From positions 1 to 8,114 of the forward strand of contig DBME01000143.1 in NCBI GenBank assembly GCA_002298155.1: 8,114 nt of DNA, read 5' to 3'. The notes beneath the pieces are model-generated. The model was not told the DNA's origin. It searched no databases and saw only the letters and a list, made by a program, of their open reading frames with translations. Origin of the DNA: Holophagaceae bacterium UBA706. GTDB lineage: Bacteria; Acidobacteriota; Holophagae; Holophagales; Holophagaceae. A program made the position numbers and the translations under genes. This document shows, piece after piece, positions 1-6,303 of this stretch. The number at the start of each line of letters is the position of its first letter. Positions within the stretch are counted from its first letter, which is position 1.

Positions 1-2
1 GG

Positions 3-257
3 ATCAAGCCCGGCGCCGTGGTCCTGGACGTGGGCATCAACCGCGTGGAGGACCTGGCCCTGGGCGAACGCATCTTCCAGGCGGACCCGGGCAAGCTCGC
101 CACCCTGCGCGCCAAGGGCGGCGTCCTCTGCGGCGACGTCCGCTACGCCGAGGCGGCCCTGGTGGCCGGCGCCATCACCCCCGTGCCCGGCGGCGTGGGA
201 CCCCTGACCATCGCCGGCCTCATGGCCAACACCCTCCAGGCCTGCCAGGCCCGCTGA
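3..257 (+). CDS. folD: Bifunctional methylenetetrahydrofolate dehydrogenase/cyclohydrolase, C-terminal part (5' truncated by window)
   Basis: The last 84 codons of FolD are visible. The enzyme interconverts 5,10-methylene-THF, 5,10-methenyl-THF and 10-formyl-THF in the cytosol, using NADP(H), and supplies one-carbon units for purine and formyl-Met synthesis. The frame is open from the window edge. It starts with [14 protein letters not shown], the conserved strand of the NAD(P)-binding domain. After GDVRY comes [20 protein letters not shown], which matches the second FolD family signature (PGGVGPMT). The catalytic Lys and the first signature lie upstream, outside the window. The GTG at 18 is an internal Val codon and not a start. 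The gene ends 30 bp before the aminotransferase on the same strand, so the two may share a transcript. Identification is secure; only completeness cannot be judged. Confidence 0.95.
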   Translation: MKPGAVVLDVGINRVEDLALGERIFQADPGKLATLRAKGGVLCGDVRYAEAALVAGAITPVPGGVGPLTIAGLMANTLQACQAR

Positions 258-287
258 CCTTTCCACCACCCTTACCCGGAGCCGTCC

Positions 288-1475
288 ATGTCCTATGTCC
301 GCCGCGAGGCGTTCCTCCCCTTCACCCGCCCCATGGTTGGGCAGGAGGAGATCGCGGAGATCATCGATTCCATCGAGTCCGGCTGGATCACCACCGGTCC
401 CAAGGCGGCCCGCTTCGAGGAGGAGCTCCAGGCCTACAACGGCGTCCCCCACTGCCTGGTGATGAACAGCGCCACCACGGCCCAGGAGATCACCATGCAG
501 TGCCTGGACCTGCAGCCCGGGGACGAGGTGATCACCACCGCCCTCACCTGGGTCTCCACCCTGAGCACCATCCTCCTGCAGGGCGGCGTGCCGGTGCTGG
601 TGGACATCGACCCGGTGACCCTGAACCTCGATCCCGCCGGGCTCGAAGCCGCCATCACCTCCCGCACCCGGGGCATCATCCCCGTGCACCTCACCGGCCT
701 CCCGGCCCCCATGGACGAGATCTGGCGCATCGCCGCCGCCCACGGCCTGTGGGTGGTGGAGGACGCCGCCCAGGCCATGGGCGCCCACTACCGCGGCCGC
801 AAGATCGGCGCCGACCCGCGTTCCGTGTTCACGGTCTACAGCTTCCACCCCAACAAGAACATGACCACGGGCGAAGGCGGCGGCATCGCCTTCCACGACG
901 ACGCCTTCGAGTCACGCATCAAGCGCCTGCGCTTCCACGGCATCGAGCGGGACGCCTGGAAGCGTTTCGCCAAGGAAGGCAGCCCCCACTTCGACGTGAC
1001 CGAGCCCGCCCGCAAGGCCAACTTCATGGACCTCCAGGCCGCCATGGGCCTCCACCAGATCAAAAAGCTGGACGGGTTCAACGCGCGCCGGGGCGTCCTG
1101 TTCAACCGGTACCTGGAGCTCATGAAGGACATGGAGGAAGTGGTCCTCCCCATCCCCGGGGACGACGTGCACCAGCACTGCTTCCATCTCTTCGTGCTGC
1201 GCATCCGGCCCGAGAAGGCCGGCATGGACCGGGACACCTTCGTGGCCCGCCTCAAGGACGAGAACATCGGCACCGGCATCCACTACCGCCCCGCCCATGT
1301 GCATTCCTTCTACCGGGACTTCTACGAGAAGCGCCCCGACGCCCTGCCCAAGGGCGGGCTGCCCCATACCGAGTGGAGCGGCGACCGGCTCCTGAGCCTG
1401 CCCCTGTGGCCCGGCCTGACGGAAGACGACCAGGATCAGGTTGTGGCCGCGATCAGGAAGGTGCTGTCACACTAG
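288..1475 (+). CDS. DegT/DnrJ/EryC1 family PLP-dependent aminotransferase
   Basis: A 395-residue fold-type I aminotransferase of the family that aminates keto groups of nucleotide sugars for LPS, capsule or glycan synthesis (relatives include ArnB and PseC). The expected landmarks occur in order: an N-terminal FLPFTRP..GQEEI segment, SATTAQ near residue 61 for cofactor phosphate binding, VVEDAAQAMGA with Asp159 to hold the pyridine nitrogen, and YSFHPNKNMTTGEGG with Lys190 as the presumed Schiff-base lysine. FHGIERDAWKRF and GTGIHYRPAHVHSFYR are also typical. Length is normal for the family. The ATG at 288 has GGAG at 278-281, six bases upstream. The exact substrate cannot be read from sequence. 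No sugar dehydratase, glycosyltransferase or other polysaccharide gene is in view, so the pathway stays open. Confidence 0.92.
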   Translation: MSYVRREAFLPFTRPMVGQEEIAEIIDSIESGWITTGPKAARFEEELQAYNGVPHCLVMNSATTAQEITMQCLDLQPGDEVITTALTWVSTLSTILLQGGVPVLVDIDPVTLNLDPAGLEAAITSRTRGIIPVHLTGLPAPMDEIWRIAAAHGLWVVEDAAQAMGAHYRGRKIGADPRSVFTVYSFHPNKNMTTGEGGGIAFHDDAFESRIKRLRFHGIERDAWKRFAKEGSPHFDVTEPARKANFMDLQAAMGLHQIKKLDGFNARRGVLFNRYLELMKDMEEVVLPIPGDDVHQHCFHLFVLRIRPEKAGMDRDTFVARLKDENIGTGIHYRPAHVHSFYRDFYEKRPDALPKGGLPHTEWSGDRLLSLPLWPGLTEDDQDQVVAAIRKVLSH

Positions 1476-1508
1476 CTCCCTAGCCCACACAGATTCCGGG
1501 GGGACGGC

Positions 1509-2549
1509 ATGGTCCTAGCGTTTATCCTTACCGCGGTAATGGCCACGCAGCCCCCGGCCTCCGAACGCCCCGGCTGGGTGGAGCGCCTCCCCGAGGCGCC
1601 CGGACGCCTCTACGCCATGGGCACCGCCGACCTGGGCGCCCAGGAGGGCCAGTCCATCACCCGGGCCTCGGACCGCGCGCGCCTGGAGGTGGTCGCCCGC
1701 CTCCGCGCCACCGTGAAGGGGCAGACCAGCATCTCCACCCGCACCACGGAACTGCAGCGGGAAGGCCAGAAGGCCGTCGGCGCGGGGGAACGGGTCGTGC
1801 GGGACGATGTGAGCGTGGGCGCCCGGGCGGAGGATCTGCCCGGCCTCGTCGTGGAACAGACCTTCACGGACCCGGAGGCCAGGACCGTATACGCCCTCGC
1901 CTACCTGGACCTCACCCAGGCCGCGACCACCCTCGGCAGCCGGCTTGACCGCATCCACCAGGCCCGGACCCGCCTGGGCAAGGAGCTGAGCCGCAAGGTC
2001 CTCTGGAAGCTCCGCCGCATCACCATGGATCTGGATCGCCTCGAGGAGTCCGTGGCCCTCCTGTCCCTCACCGGCGCCGGCCAGGAGCTGCGCCCGGCCC
2101 TCCAGGCCGAACGCACGGCTGTCGATCAGCGCATGGATCAGCTGAACCAGGCGGATCTCCCCCCGGTGGACTTCTCCAGGACGGCCATGGCCGTCCGCTC
2201 CAACGTGGACCTGCCTCTGGGCGTGGAGGGCTACCTCAAATCGCAGGTGACGGCCTGCGGGCTCCTGTCCCGGGAGATGGATCCGGAGCTGATCCTCGAC
2301 CTCACCTTCGCGGGTGGGAGCAAGGGCCCCGAATTCATCTTCGCGGACATGGACGTCTACTCGGGCATCACGTACCGCATGGAAGCCAAACTCACCGTGA
2401 CGGAGAGTGGAGGCGCGCCCATGACCCGGTCCGTGCCGATCGTCATCGTCCAGGGGGATTCCCCCGAGGGGATGGTGAATCAGTTCCGCAGGCAGATAGA
2501 GCGATGGCTACCCCGGCTGTTGGGTGAACTCAAGGCCGGGATGCAGTGA
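1509..2549 (+). CDS. Exported LPP20-like protein of unknown function
   Basis: A 346-residue protein. Residues 2-11 form a short hydrophobic stretch (VLAFILTAVM) that looks like a minimal signal peptide, possibly cut after Ala12. Residues 21-40 (RPGWVERLPEAPG followed by LYAMGTAD) resemble the start of LPP20-type lipoprotein domains (P-x-W-V, then Y-x-x-G-x-A). The A..RARLEVVARL helix near 53-66 and FTDPEARTVYALAYLD at 119-134 continue that pattern. The family is poorly characterised and its members are envelope-associated. No lipobox Cys follows the hydrophobic stretch, so a lipid anchor is not supported. Residues 150-215 look helical, possibly coiled coil; residues 220-345 I do not recognise. 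A GGGGGGA tract at 1498-1504 is the likely Shine-Dalgarno for the ATG at 1509. The gap to the aminotransferase is 33 bp. The stop directly abuts the stop of the converging regulator gene. Confidence 0.7.
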   Translation: MVLAFILTAVMATQPPASERPGWVERLPEAPGRLYAMGTADLGAQEGQSITRASDRARLEVVARLRATVKGQTSISTRTTELQREGQKAVGAGERVVRDDVSVGARAEDLPGLVVEQTFTDPEARTVYALAYLDLTQAATTLGSRLDRIHQARTRLGKELSRKVLWKLRRITMDLDRLEESVALLSLTGAGQELRPALQAERTAVDQRMDQLNQADLPPVDFSRTAMAVRSNVDLPLGVEGYLKSQVTACGLLSREMDPELILDLTFAGGSKGPEFIFADMDVYSGITYRMEAKLTVTESGGAPMTRSVPIVIVQGDSPEGMVNQFRRQIERWLPRLLGELKAGMQ

Positions 2550-3002
2550 CTATTCCAGAACCACCCACACGCGGCGGCTGTCCTTGACGCCCTGCACGAG
2601 GCTCATCATGGCCTCGGAGAGCTGCTTGCCCTTGGAGGAGCCGTCGGCCAGGTCGACGACCATCACCACGTCCTCGCTCCCGGCGGGGAGGCTGACGCTC
2701 CGGGGGAACTCCCGGTCCACCTTGGCGGACTCGGGATGGGACGGGGGATCGGGGATCCGGAACCCGGTACCTTCCTCCAGGGCCTCGGTGCTGGTCCGGA
2801 AGAGGGACGCCAGGGCCACGATGGCGGATCCGGAGGGCTTGATCTTGTCCCGTTCCCAGAAGGATATCGAGGCCTGGTCAACTCTCAGGGCTTCGGCCAT
2901 CTCTTCCTGGGACCATCTCCAGGTGAGGCGCACGGCTTTGATCCGGTCACCAAGGGAGGAGACGGAGAGAGGGGCATCGGAATTAGAATCGAATCGCTTC
3001 AA
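2550..3002 (-). CDS. XRE-family helix-turn-helix transcriptional regulator, TTG start
   Basis: A 150-residue DNA-binding protein. Residues 17-74 form an HTH_3 (Cro/C1) domain: LGDRIKAVRLTWRWSQEEMA, then EALRVDQASISFWER with recognition helix about QASISFWER, then P..SAIVALASLF. The remaining residues contain a Pro-rich linker (84-90) and a short C-terminal segment, DVVMVVDLADG at 111-121 to the end RVWVVLE, which I do not recognise. It has no peptidase or ligand-binding motif I can name. The start is TTG: AGGAGA (3009-3014 on the minus strand) sits six bases upstream, and a TAG lies in frame just above it, so no longer form is possible. It lies 127 bp downstream of the 5'-nucleotidase on the same strand, long enough for its own promoter. 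Its targets are unknown; autoregulation is plausible because of an imperfect inverted repeat upstream. Confidence 0.85.
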   Translation of the reverse strand: MKRFDSNSDAPLSVSSLGDRIKAVRLTWRWSQEEMAEALRVDQASISFWERDKIKPSGSAIVALASLFRTSTEALEEGTGFRIPDPPSHPESAKVDREFPRSVSLPAGSEDVVMVVDLADGSSKGKQLSEAMMSLVQGVKDSRRVWVVLE

Positions 3003-3008
3003 TGGATC

Positions 3009-3014
3009 TCTCCT
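3009..3014 (-). promoter_or_regulatory. Shine-Dalgarno site that decides the TTG start of the XRE regulator
   Basis: AGGAGA on the minus strand lies six bases before the TTG codon at 3002-3000. No ATG or GTG start lies between it and the in-frame TAG upstream, so this site is the main reason to accept TTG as the start. Confidence 0.75.
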
Positions 3015-3033
3015 GCTTTCAAGCTAGATTGAC

Positions 3034-3055
3034 TTACATGCCTCACTTTATGCAA
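3034..3055. promoter_or_regulatory. Candidate operator: imperfect inverted repeat upstream of the XRE gene
   Basis: TTACAT, ten bases, then ATGCAA on the plus strand form an inverted repeat with five of six positions paired per arm. The centre-to-centre distance of the arms is 16 bp, about one and a half helical turns. It lies 31-53 bp upstream of the regulator's TTG codon, where an autoregulatory XRE dimer could bind. Only one copy is visible and the arms are short and AT-rich, so chance is a real alternative. Confidence 0.3.
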
Positions 3056-3129
3056 CGGCACCATTCTTTGATGAAAAAAGAGAATGCTTTGTTCCAAGAT
3101 CTCGCAGGAAGCCGGCTGGGTAAAAACCG

Positions 3130-4599
3130 TCAGACGCGTTCGTGAGGGAGGGTGGGAACGGGTGCATAAAGTGCGGTGCTCGGGTCTACAAGATACAGGT
3201 TACTGATCCGTCCCGTATATGCGCAAGCATACGCCTGAATTTGATCCGCGAAACGGGTTTGTTCATAACCGTCCCTGAAAATGGACCCCCACCTCGCGTT
3301 GAACGTTGACTCAAGACGCTTGTCCAACCGGATGATTTCCTGCTCCTCCGCCTCGGTCATCCGCTTTGAAGCATCAATCTCCTCATGGAGTTGGTTGGCT
3401 TCCAAGTCGAGGGCTTGCAGAGCCTCAGGGGAAAGACGGGGGGCAAGGATATGGCGATGCTCCCGGTTTCTTTTGTATAAATTTTCCATGAGAGATGTTC
3501 TCATTTCGGATTTCCGGCGGCTGGACTCCAGGCGGAGGAAATCCTGCAATTCGTTCGCCTGTTCTTCTAGTTGCTCTAGGGTCCAGGCCAATTCCGGGAT
3601 GAGCAGCATGGTGTGCCACGATACGTTCTTCTTGGAGCGGAGAATGTCACCATATATGTGGTCGCCCACATAAAGGATCTCCTCCCCGTGGGCGCCCAAC
3701 AAATCTTCCATCCAGAGGGCATTACCGCCGCTGTAGGCGATCTTTTGCCCGGGAAGGGCTTCGGCCGCCGGCTTTTCGAGGAAAAAAGCGGGCTTCCGGG
3801 CGCTCACCACGACCAGATCGAAGTAGTCGGTCCACAGGGGCCGGGCGGGGTCCTGGCCGTCCAGGAGGAAGCTGAGCACGCCTTCGGTGAAGGTCCATTC
3901 GCTGTTGCTCACGACGAAGAGTTTCTTGCCCGCCCGTTTCCAGCGGTCCAGGGCGGCGGGCAGCTCCGGGTCCCGGAGGATGAAGAACTCCCGGTCCGCG
4001 AGGATCTCGGCCTTCATGACGCCGTTCCGGTGGGCCGAGTCGATGGCCCAGCGCACGTCCTGGAAGACCTCCAGGTAGGTGCGGCCCGTGATGGCGCCGG
4101 CGTCCACGCCATCCACCAGGACGGCGTAGAGGTGGCCTTCGGGGATCTCGAAGAGGGTGTCGATGCTCCGGAAGCCGCCGGCACGCGAGACCAGGCGGCG
4201 GCGGCCGTACACGGCGTCCATCTCCTGGCGCGCCAGGGGGCGGCTTCCGTGGCAGGCCCGGACCACCTGGCGGGCACGGTCCAGCTTGAGGAGGTTCCCG
4301 TGGTTCCCGTCCAGGACCAGGCCCCGGATGGCGAAGGAAGGGTCGAAGTGGGTCTCCAGCAGGGAGGCGGGGTAGCCTTTCTCCTCCACCAGCAGCCGGA
4401 CCGAGTGGCGGTAGGCCAGCTCCTCGATCTCGGGGGACCGGTAGTGGCTCAGGGTGTAGTCCATGTCGAAGCCCACCGCCTGCACGTCACGGAAGTGGAG
4501 GTTGCGCAGGGGGAAGACCTTGCGGGCATGGGGCAGCTGGACCTGTTCGCCGGGGTCAAGGAACCGGGGAACCGGCAGGAGGGACGGAATGTTCTTCAT
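3130..4599 (-). CDS. HAD-superfamily cytosolic 5'-nucleotidase (HAD-IG, NT5C2-like)
   Basis: A 489-residue protein of the purine 5'-nucleotidase HAD family (PF05761 type, like eukaryotic NT5C2 and a few bacterial enzymes), which dephosphorylates nucleoside monophosphates in the cytosol. HAD motif I is GFDMDYTLSHY, with nucleophile Asp45, acid/base Asp47 and Thr49. Motif II is VVSNSEW at 229-235, motif III is SARKPAFF with Lys269, and motif IV is YVGDHIYGDIL with Asp313 and Asp317, the Mg2+ ligands. The C-terminal part (about 340-435) is strongly charged and probably a helical hairpin. WGSIFRDGYEQTRFADQI followed by YTGRISNLYL at 437-470 is the usual tail of this family. All catalytic residues are present, so activity is expected; the preferred nucleotide is unknown. 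Its ATG overlaps the TGA of the SPOR gene by one base (TGATG), indicating translational coupling. Codon use becomes much less GC-biased after about residue 300. Confidence 0.92.
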   Translation of the reverse strand: MKNIPSLLPVPRFLDPGEQVQLPHARKVFPLRNLHFRDVQAVGFDMDYTLSHYRSPEIEELAYRHSVRLLVEEKGYPASLLETHFDPSFAIRGLVLDGNHGNLLKLDRARQVVRACHGSRPLARQEMDAVYGRRRLVSRAGGFRSIDTLFEIPEGHLYAVLVDGVDAGAITGRTYLEVFQDVRWAIDSAHRNGVMKAEILADREFFILRDPELPAALDRWKRAGKKLFVVSNSEWTFTEGVLSFLLDGQDPARPLWTDYFDLVVVSARKPAFFLEKPAAEALPGQKIAYSGGNALWMEDLLGAHGEEILYVGDHIYGDILRSKKNVSWHTMLLIPELAWTLEQLEEQANELQDFLRLESSRRKSEMRTSLMENLYKRNREHRHILAPRLSPEALQALDLEANQLHEEIDASKRMTEAEEQEIIRLDKRLESTFNARWGSIFRDGYEQTRFADQIQAYACAYTGRISNLYLVDPSTALYAPVPTLPHERV

Positions 4600-5204
4600 C
4601 AGTCGACCTTGATGGCGAAGGGTTTGAATCCGTGGTTCCGCAGCTTCTGGATGGAGGCGTCCGCGGCTTCCCGGTTGGTGGCGGTGGAGAGGCGGACCTT
4701 ATAAAGGCCCTTGTCCTTGATGGTCTCGGCATGGAACCCGGCGGCCTTGGCCTTGGCGAGCATGGCCTTGGCTTCGTTGGCATCGGGGGTGGAGATGAGC
4801 TGCAGGGTCCAGTGCGCCTCGGCCTCGGCCTTGGACGGCTTGGCCGGCGCCGCGGGCTTGGGGGGCTCGGGGGCCTTGGCGGGGGGAGGCTCGGGTTTCG
4901 CGGGATCCGCCTTGGCCGCCGGAGGTTTGTCCTCGGGCTTGGGGTCCGACGGCTTGTGCGCTTTCTCGAAGCCCGCTCCGGTGCCGGACTGCTCCAGGGC
5001 CTTGAGCTGGTCGGCCATGGTGGCCGGGAGCTCCTCCAGCTCCTCGCCGGCGCCCTTGGCCTGGGCGTGGCGCAGGGCGGAACTCTGCTTGCCGACCTGG
5101 ACGCCCAGGACGAAGCAGAGCGTCAGGAGGCCGACGCCCACCGCGGTGACGAGGAGGATGGCCTGACGACTCAGGATGACGGTCTGGGAATCACGGATTG
5201 CCAT
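4599..5204 (-). CDS. Membrane-anchored SPOR-domain protein (FtsN/DedD-like architecture)
   Basis: From the ATG at 5204 this is 201 residues: a short cytosolic N-terminus (MAIRDSQTVILSR), one transmembrane helix at about 13-35, a periplasmic charged segment, a Pro/Ala/Lys-rich linker at 82-128, and a C-terminal SPOR domain at 130-201 beginning HWTLQLIST and containing AKAAGFHAETI and YKVRLSTATNREAADA. SPOR domains bind glycan strands stripped of stem peptides, usually at the division septum, so a role in division or peptidoglycan remodelling is likely. An upstream in-frame ATG at 5258 would add 18 residues, but it lacks a Shine-Dalgarno site and pushes the helix away from the N-terminus; I prefer 5204. 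No Shine-Dalgarno precedes 5204 either, and TATAAT lies seven bases upstream, so the message may be leaderless. FtsN or DedD identity cannot be assigned. Confidence 0.85.
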   Translation of the reverse strand: MAIRDSQTVILSRQAILLVTAVGVGLLTLCFVLGVQVGKQSSALRHAQAKGAGEELEELPATMADQLKALEQSGTGAGFEKAHKPSDPKPEDKPPAAKADPAKPEPPPAKAPEPPKPAAPAKPSKAEAEAHWTLQLISTPDANEAKAMLAKAKAAGFHAETIKDKGLYKVRLSTATNREAADASIQKLRNHGFKPFAIKVD

Positions 5205-5211
5205 GGGTGGG

Positions 5212-5217
5212 ATTATA
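5212..5217 (-). promoter_or_regulatory. -10 box (TATAAT) of the SPOR/5'-nucleotidase operon
   Basis: A perfect TATAAT on the minus strand ends seven bases before the ATG at 5204. Transcription normally starts six to eight bases after the -10 box, which would place it at or next to the start codon. No good -35 hexamer is seen at 16-18 bp spacing (GGGCTT at 17 bp). Confidence 0.55.
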
Positions 5218-5226
5218 GCGAGTAGG

Positions 5227-5242
5227 GCGGGGCAAAGCCCGC
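5227..5242. repeat. Short GC-rich inverted repeat between the divergent promoters
   Basis: GCGGG, a six-base loop (GCAAAG), then CCCGC. It lies between the two opposed -10-like boxes in the 86-bp region shared by the SPOR operon and nuoA. It could be an operator, but a five-base GC-rich stem is expected fairly often by chance in DNA of this composition. Confidence 0.3.
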
Positions 5243-5252
5243 GGGTTGACGC

Positions 5253-5258
5253 TATCAT
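5253..5258 (+). promoter_or_regulatory. Candidate -10 box (TATCAT) for the nuoABCD operon
   Basis: TATCAT matches the -10 consensus at five of six bases and would start transcription near 5265, leaving a leader of about 26 bases with GGAA (5281-5284) six bases before the nuoA ATG. No -35 is evident at the matching distance. A TTGACG at 5246-5251 looks like a -35 but is followed by no -10 at 16-18 bp, so the promoter assignment is tentative. Confidence 0.35.
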
Positions 5259-5290
5259 CTGGAAGGCGCAGACCTGCCCCGGAACCCTCC

Positions 5291-5674
5291 ATGACCGAAC
5301 CCTCCTCCTATTTCCTGCCCGTGCTGCTCCTGCTGCTCCTGTCGGCGTTCGTCGGGGCGGCCATCCTCGTGGTGTCGGGGAAGATCCTCCCGGGGCTCCT
5401 GAAGCCCGACAACCCGAACCGGCACAAGCTCACGCCCTACGAGTGCGGGGCGCCCCCCGTCCAGCTGGGGGCCCGGCACCGCTACAGCATCAAGTTCTAT
5501 CTGGTGGCCATGCTCTTCATCCTGTTCGATGTGGAAGCCGCCTTCCTCCTCCCCTGGGCCGTGCAGTACAAGACCCACCTCTGGACCTTCTGGGCCGGGG
5601 TGAGCTTCGTGGGGACGCTCCTGGTGGGCTACATCTACGCCTGGGGCAAGGGTGCCCTGAGCTGGGAGCGCTGA
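5291..5674 (+). CDS. nuoA: NADH-quinone oxidoreductase subunit A
   Basis: A 127-residue membrane subunit of complex I. NuoA lies beside NuoH and helps form the quinone-site end of the proton-pumping arm. Three transmembrane helices are visible, at about 8-29, 66-90 and 98-117. Family hallmarks are TPYECGAPP at 48-56 in the long loop and [22 protein letters not shown] at 69-90. In the latter, Asp80 and Glu82 match the conserved acidic pair in helix 2 (Asp79/Glu81 in E. coli). Length is standard. The ATG at 5291 is preceded by GGAA; an upstream TTG at 5246 would add 15 polar residues with no family support. It opens the nuo operon and ends one base before nuoB. Confidence 0.96.
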   Translation: MTEPSSYFLPVLLLLLLSAFVGAAILVVSGKILPGLLKPDNPNRHKLTPYECGAPPVQLGARHRYSIKFYLVAMLFILFDVEAAFLLPWAVQYKTHLWTFWAGVSFVGTLLVGYIYAWGKGALSWER

Positions 5675-5675
5675 C

Positions 5676-6284
5676 ATGGCAGGCATCAACCTCGACGATT
5701 CGGTGATGACCACCCGTCTGGACGCGGTCGTCAACTGGGCCCGGAAGAACTCCCTCTGGCCGCTGCCCTTCGGCACCGCCTGCTGCGCCATCGAGTTCAT
5801 GTCCATGATGGCCTCCCGCTACGACTTCTCCCGCTTCGGGGCCGAGGCCCTGCGCTTCTCCCCCCGCCAGAGCGACATGATCCTGGTGCTGGGCACCATC
5901 ACCAACAAGCAGGCCCCCATCCTGCGCCAGGTGTACGCCCAGATGGCCGAGCCCAAATGGGTGATCGCCGTGGGCGTGTGCGCCTCCTCCGGGGGCATGT
6001 ACCGTACCTACTCCACCCTCCAGGGCATCGACCGGGTCGTGCCGGTGGACGTGTACGTCCCGGGCTGCCCGCCCCGTCCGGAATCCATGATCTACGGCGC
6101 CATGCAGCTCCAGAAGAAGATCGAGAAGGAGACCCTCGCCGGGCGCCGGGAGCACATCGAGCAGTTCTACGAGTCCATGAACCGGCAGGAGGAACTGCAG
6201 AAGGCGCGTGGGCTGTCCAACTACCAGGTGGTCCGGGAGATGGTGCTGGAAGCCGGGGACAAGGGCGAACAACGGATCTGGTGA
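5676..6284 (+). CDS. nuoB: NADH-quinone oxidoreductase subunit B, carries cluster N2
   Basis: A 202-residue peripheral subunit that binds the terminal [4Fe-4S] cluster N2, from which electrons pass to quinone. All four expected ligands are present: the tandem cysteines 36-37 in [11 protein letters not shown], Cys102 in [11 protein letters not shown], and Cys131 in VPGCPPRPE. These motifs define the NuoB/Nqo6 family and argue for a working subunit. After about residue 150 comes a charged, mainly helical tail of some 50 residues; length varies in this region of the family. GGGAG at 5664-5668, inside the end of nuoA, is the Shine-Dalgarno. The one-base gap to nuoA and the 19-bp gap to nuoC indicate a single transcript. 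Confidence 0.97.
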   Translation: MAGINLDDSVMTTRLDAVVNWARKNSLWPLPFGTACCAIEFMSMMASRYDFSRFGAEALRFSPRQSDMILVLGTITNKQAPILRQVYAQMAEPKWVIAVGVCASSGGMYRTYSTLQGIDRVVPVDVYVPGCPPRPESMIYGAMQLQKKIEKETLAGRREHIEQFYESMNRQEELQKARGLSNYQVVREMVLEAGDKGEQRIW

Positions 6285-6303
6285 GCTTTTCGAGGATTGA
6301 GGC

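Larger units (their letters stand above)
3003..3129. other. Intergenic spacer between the 5'-nucleotidase and XRE genes
   Basis: This 127-bp stretch is AT-richer than its surroundings and contains no ORF of note. It holds the XRE gene's Shine-Dalgarno site and the inverted repeat at 3034-3055. I found no convincing -35/-10 pair for the regulator: TTGCAT on the minus strand could be a -35, but nothing like TATAAT follows at the right distance. I also found no strong hairpin plus T-run to end the nucleotidase transcript, although the minus strand carries a T-rich run around 3073-3080. Confidence 0.5.

Noticed and set aside
500..1483. Long open frame (327 codons) overlapping the aminotransferase in another frame
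   Set aside because: It is Pro/Arg/Gly/His-rich with no domain, as expected from the out-of-frame reading of a GC-rich gene, while the overlapped frame has full DegT motifs.
3068..3100. Intrinsic terminator after the 5'-nucleotidase (minus-strand T-run near 3073-3080)
   Set aside because: The only stem upstream is GAGA/TCTC with a long loop; too weak to call a terminator.
3613..4704. 363-codon plus-strand open frame opposite the 5'-nucleotidase
   Set aside because: Composition is low-complexity Val/Gly/Glu/His and it mirrors the antisense of a gene with intact HAD motifs; no Shine-Dalgarno or recognisable domain.
5246..5251. TTGACG as the -35 of the nuo promoter
   Set aside because: The hexamer is good, but 16-18 bp downstream there is only GCAGAC/CAGACC/AGACCT, none resembling a -10, and transcription from there would remove the nuoA Shine-Dalgarno site.
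5205..5258. Longer start (ATG at 5258) for the SPOR protein
   Set aside because: It adds 18 residues without a Shine-Dalgarno site and would place the TATAAT inside the coding sequence; the start at 5204 gives a normal short cytosolic tail before the membrane helix.
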